Source of the DNA: Nomia melanderi
Taxonomy: Eukaryota; Arthropoda; Insecta; Hymenoptera; Halictidae
Assembly (NCBI RefSeq): GCF_051020985.1
Contig: NW_027475346.1
Span: 1 to 64,000 of the forward strand
Length of the DNA stretch: 64,000 nt
Direction: 5' to 3'
Every line of letters begins with the position of its first letter. Position 1 is the stretch's first letter. Shown piece after piece: positions 60,616 to 64,000 of this stretch. The notes beneath the pieces were generated by a model. That model was not told the origin of the DNA. It made no database searches and saw only the letters and a program-made list of their open reading frames with translations. Both the position numbers and the translations under genes were made by a program.

Positions 60616-60759
60616 CCCCTCACCCCGTTGGCATCCCCAGAAGGGGGAAGTACCCAGGGACCACCACGAGGAGGTGGAGTGAGAGGAGTTTCAGGAAGCA
60701 GAACCCATCCAAGAGGATCGAGATCGCAATTGGATGAGCCCTACTTCCCTCAGGCCCCC
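60616..60759 (-). ncRNA. HDV-like ribozyme (B4)
   Basis: This 144-nt RNA has the same P1, P2 and P3, L3 UCCUCGU, the short P4 form (5 bp, as in family A) and a CCAA joint. The CAUCCAA/UUGGAUG arm is present. It starts exactly at the junction with the proximal telomeric remnant. Confidence 0.86.
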
Positions 60760-60907
60760 GACCTAACCAAGACCTAACCAAGACCTAACCAAGACCTAAC
60801 CAAGACCTAACCAAGACCTAACCAAGACCTAACCAAGACCTAACCAAGACCTAACCAAGACCTAACCAAGACCTAACCAAGACCTAACCAAGACCTAACC
60901 AAGACCT
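60760..60907. repeat. Most proximal telomeric tract
   Basis: This is 148 bp of uniform 11-bp unit, ending at GACCT against AT-rich DNA. It marks the boundary between telomere and subtelomere. Confidence 0.96.
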
Positions 60908-63900
60908 TGATCTATATTGTTTTATATTCTATTATATTGTTTTATATTGCACTTCTCCTTTTCACATGCATTATACACATCTTATATAGATTTACATAGT
61001 TTTATATAGTTTTATATAGTTTTAGTAGTTTTATGTAGTTTTATTGGTTTTATATAGTTTTAGTAGTTTTATATAGTTTTATTAGTTTTATATTGTTTTA
61101 TATAGCTTTATATAGTTTTATATAGTTTTATATAGTTTTCTATAGTTTTATATAGTTTTACATAGCTTTATATAGTTTTGTTAGTTTTATATAGTTTTAT
61201 ATAGTTTTATAGAGTTTTATATAGTTTTATATAGTTTTATATAGTTTTATATAGTTTTATATAGTTTTATTAGTTTTATATAGTTTTATATAGCTTTATA
61301 TGATTTTGTTAGTTTTATATAGTTTTATATAGTTTTGTTAGTTTTATGTGCTTTTACATAGTTTTGTATAGTTTTGTTAGTTTTGTATAGTTTTATATGG
61401 TTTTATATTGTTTTATATAGTTTTATATAGTTTTATATAGTTTTGTTAGTTATATATAGTTGTATATAGTTTTATAGAGTTTTACATAGCTTTATATAGT
61501 TTTATTAGTTTTATATATTTTTGTATAGTTTTATATAGTTTTATATAGTTTTATATAGTTTTACTTAGTTTTATACAGTTTTGTTATTTTTATATAGTTT
61601 TATATAGTTTTATATAGTTTTATATAGTTTTATTAGTTTTATATAGTTTTATATAGCTTTATATATTTTTATATAGTTTTATATAGTTTTATATAGTTTT
61701 ATATAGTTTTACATAGTTTTATATAGTTTTGTTAGTTTTATATAGTTTTATATAGTTTTATAGAGTTTTATATACTTTTATAGTTTTATATAGTTTTATA
61801 TAGTTTTATTAGTTTTACATAGTTTTATATAGCTTTATATTGTCTTGTTAGTTTTATTTAGTTTTATATAGTTTTATGTAGTTTTATATAGATTTATATA
61901 GTTTTATAGAGTTTTGTTAGTTTTATATACTTTTATATAGTTTTATATAGTTTTATATAGTTTTATTAGTTTTATATAGTTTTATATAGCTTTATATAGT
62001 TTTATATAGTTTTATATAGTTTTATATAGTTTCACATAGTTTTATAGAGTTTTATATAGTTTTATATAGTTTTATTAGTTTTATATAGTATTATATAGCT
62101 TTATATAGTTTTATATAGTTTTATATAGTTTTATATAGTTTTATATAGTTTTACATAGTTTTATATAGTTTTGTTAGTTTTATATAGTTTTATATAGTTT
62201 TATAGAGTTTAATATAGTTTTATATAGTTTTAAATAGTTTTATTAGTTTTACATAGTTTTATATAGCTTTATATAGTCTTGTTAGTTTTATTTAGTTTTA
62301 TATAGTTTTATGTAGTTTTATATAGATTTATATAGTTTTATAGAGTTTTGTTAGTTTTATATACTTTTATATAGTTTTATATAGTTTTATATAGTTTTAT
62401 TAGTTTTATATAGTTTTATATAGCTTTATATAGTTTTATATAGTTTTATATAGTTTTATATAGTTTCACATAGTTTTATAGAGTTTTATATAGTTTTATA
62501 TAGTTTTATATAGTTTTATTAGTTTTATATAGTTTTATATAGTTTTATATAGTTTTATATAGTTTTATATAATTTTATTTGTTTTATATAGTTTTATATA
62601 GTTTTATATAGTTTTATATAGTTTTATATAGCTTTATATAGTTTTATATAGTTTTATATAGTTTTATGTAGTTTCATTAGTTTTATATAGTTTTATAGTT
62701 TTATATAGTTTTATATAGTATTATATAGTTTTATTAGTTTTATAGAGTTTTATATAGCTTTATATAGCTTTATATAGTTTTATACAGTTTTATGTAGTTT
62801 TACATAGTTTTATATAGTTTTGTTAGTTTTATATAGTTTTATATAGTTTTATAGGGTTTTATATAGTTTTATATAGTTTTATATAGTTTTATATAGTTTT
62901 ATTAGTTTTATATAGTTTTATATAGTTTTGTTAGTTTTATATAGTTTTATATAGTTTTATATAGTTTTATTTGTTTTATATAGTTTTATATAGTTTTATA
63001 TAGTTTTACATAGTTTTATATAGTTTTGTTAGTTTTATATAGTTTTATATAGTTTTATATAGTTTTATAGGGTTTTATATAGTTTTATATAGTTTTATTA
63101 GTTTTATATAGTTTTATATAGTTTTGTTAGTTTTATATAGTTTTATATAGTTTTATATAGTTTTATTTGTTTCATACAGTTCTATATAGTTTTAAATAGT
63201 TTTACATAGTTTTATATAGTTTTGTTAGTTTTATATAGTTTTATATAGTTTTGTATAGTTTTATATAGTTTTATATAGTTATATATAGTTTTATATACTT
63301 TTATATAGTTTTATATAGTTTTATATAGTTTCATACAGTTTTATATAGTTTTATATAGTTTTATGGAGTTTTATGGAGCTTTATATAGTTTTATATTGTT
63401 TTATATAGTTTTATATAGCTTTATATAGTTTTGTTAGTTTTATATAGTTTTATATACTTTTATATAGTTTTATATAGTTCTATATAGTTTTATTAGTTTT
63501 ATATATTTGTATATAGTTTTATAGAGTTTTTCATAGCTTTATATAGTTTTATTTGTTTCATATAGTTTTATATAGTTATATATAGTTTTATATAGTTTTA
63601 TATAGTTTTATATTGTTTTACTTAGTTTTATACAGTTTTGTTATTTTTATATAGTTTTATATAGTTTTATATAGTTTTATATAGTTTTATTAGTTTTATA
63701 TTGTTTTATATAGCTTTATATAGTTTTATATAGTTTTATATAGTTTTCTATAGTTTTATATAGTTTTACATAGCTTTATATAGTTTTGTTAGTTTTATAT
63801 AGTTTTATATAGTTTTATAGAGTTTTATATAGTTTTATATAGTTTTATATAGTTTTATATAGTTTTTATATAGTTTTATTAGTTTTATATAGGTTTATAT

Positions 63901-64000
63901 AGCTTTATATGGTTTTGTTTTTTTATATAGTTTTATACAGTTTTATGTAGTTTTATATAGATTTATATAGTTTTATAGAGTTTTGTTAGTTTTATATAGT
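60908..64000. repeat. AT-rich subtelomeric satellite, basic unit TTTTATATAG
   Basis: After about 100 bases of AT-rich transition, the sequence consists of degenerate 10-bp units TTTTATATAG with variants such as TTTTATTAG, TTTTGTTAG, TTTTACATAG and CTTTATATAG. Longer copies occur: a variant string around 61811-61960 recurs 434 bp later (around 62245-62395), part of it again near 63930-63990, and a block around 61081-61220 recurs 2608 bp later near 63689-63830. No open reading frame of note and no telomeric unit is present. The satellite continues past the window end. Confidence 0.93.

Larger units (their letters stand above)
54165..60759 (-). mobile_element. Family B retrotransposon, copy B4 (complete, most proximal)
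   Basis: This is a full-length 6.6-kb autonomous copy: 23-nt tail (54165-54187), 3' UTR 54188-54583, ORF2 54584-57835, ORF1 57832-60468, 5' UTR 60469-60615 and ribozyme 60616-60759. It is the last element before the subtelomere. Its 3' two-thirds is almost identical to B3. The stretch just upstream of ORF1 and the first codons differ from B1 and B2. Confidence 0.96.

Overview
The window looks like an insect chromosome end, running from the tip (left) inward. The first 13.2 kb is an almost uniform 11-bp array, C-strand CCTAACCAAGA, G-strand TTAGGTCTTGG. This is the canonical insect TTAGG unit plus six extra bases. Derived telomere units of this kind are best known from Hymenoptera, so a bee, wasp, ant or sawfly is the most likely source; the species cannot be named from this sequence.

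From 13181 to 60759 the telomeric array is interrupted by ten non-LTR retrotransposons. All lie on the minus strand: 5' end toward the centromere, poly(A) toward the tip, sense strand equal to the G-rich telomere strand. All sit at the same register of the 11-bp unit, separated by 147-372 bp of telomeric repeat. There are two families of the R1 clade, SART-like in orientation and target. Family B (17008-23622, 23935-30501, 5'-truncated 30704-35142, and 54165-60759) is about 6.6 kb and autonomous, with ORF1 (Gag-like, three zinc knuckles) and ORF2 (APE endonuclease, reverse transcriptase, CCHC). Family A (13181-16690, 35422-38933, 39081-42594, 42776-46279, 46460-49982, 50278-53792) is about 3.5 kb and encodes only a long Gag-like protein of 951-952 aa. 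All six A genes, all four ORF2s and every full-length ORF1 are open. Inward of the last element, a 148-bp telomeric remnant (60760-60907) abuts an AT-rich subtelomeric satellite based on TTTTATATAG, which fills the rest of the window.

The main discovery is at the 5' ends. All nine complete elements, of both families, begin with what folds by hand into an HDV-like self-cleaving ribozyme of 144-146 nt. It has a 7-bp P1 starting with a G.U pair, P2, P3 with L3 UCCUCG(C/U), P4, and a CNRA active-site joint (CUAA in A; CCGA or CCAA in B). The predicted cleavage site is exactly the element/telomere junction. The two families share this ribozyme and about 150 nt of downstream 5' UTR, where paired bases covary, but their 3' UTRs are unrelated in sequence.

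Working model (inference): a two-part telomeric retrotransposon system resembling Drosophila HeT-A (Gag only) plus TART (with RT). The elements could be read through from proximal, TERRA-like transcription of the G-rich strand and released at their 5' ends by the ribozyme, as R2 is released from rRNA. Telomerase-type repeats and retrotransposons together would then build this chromosome end.
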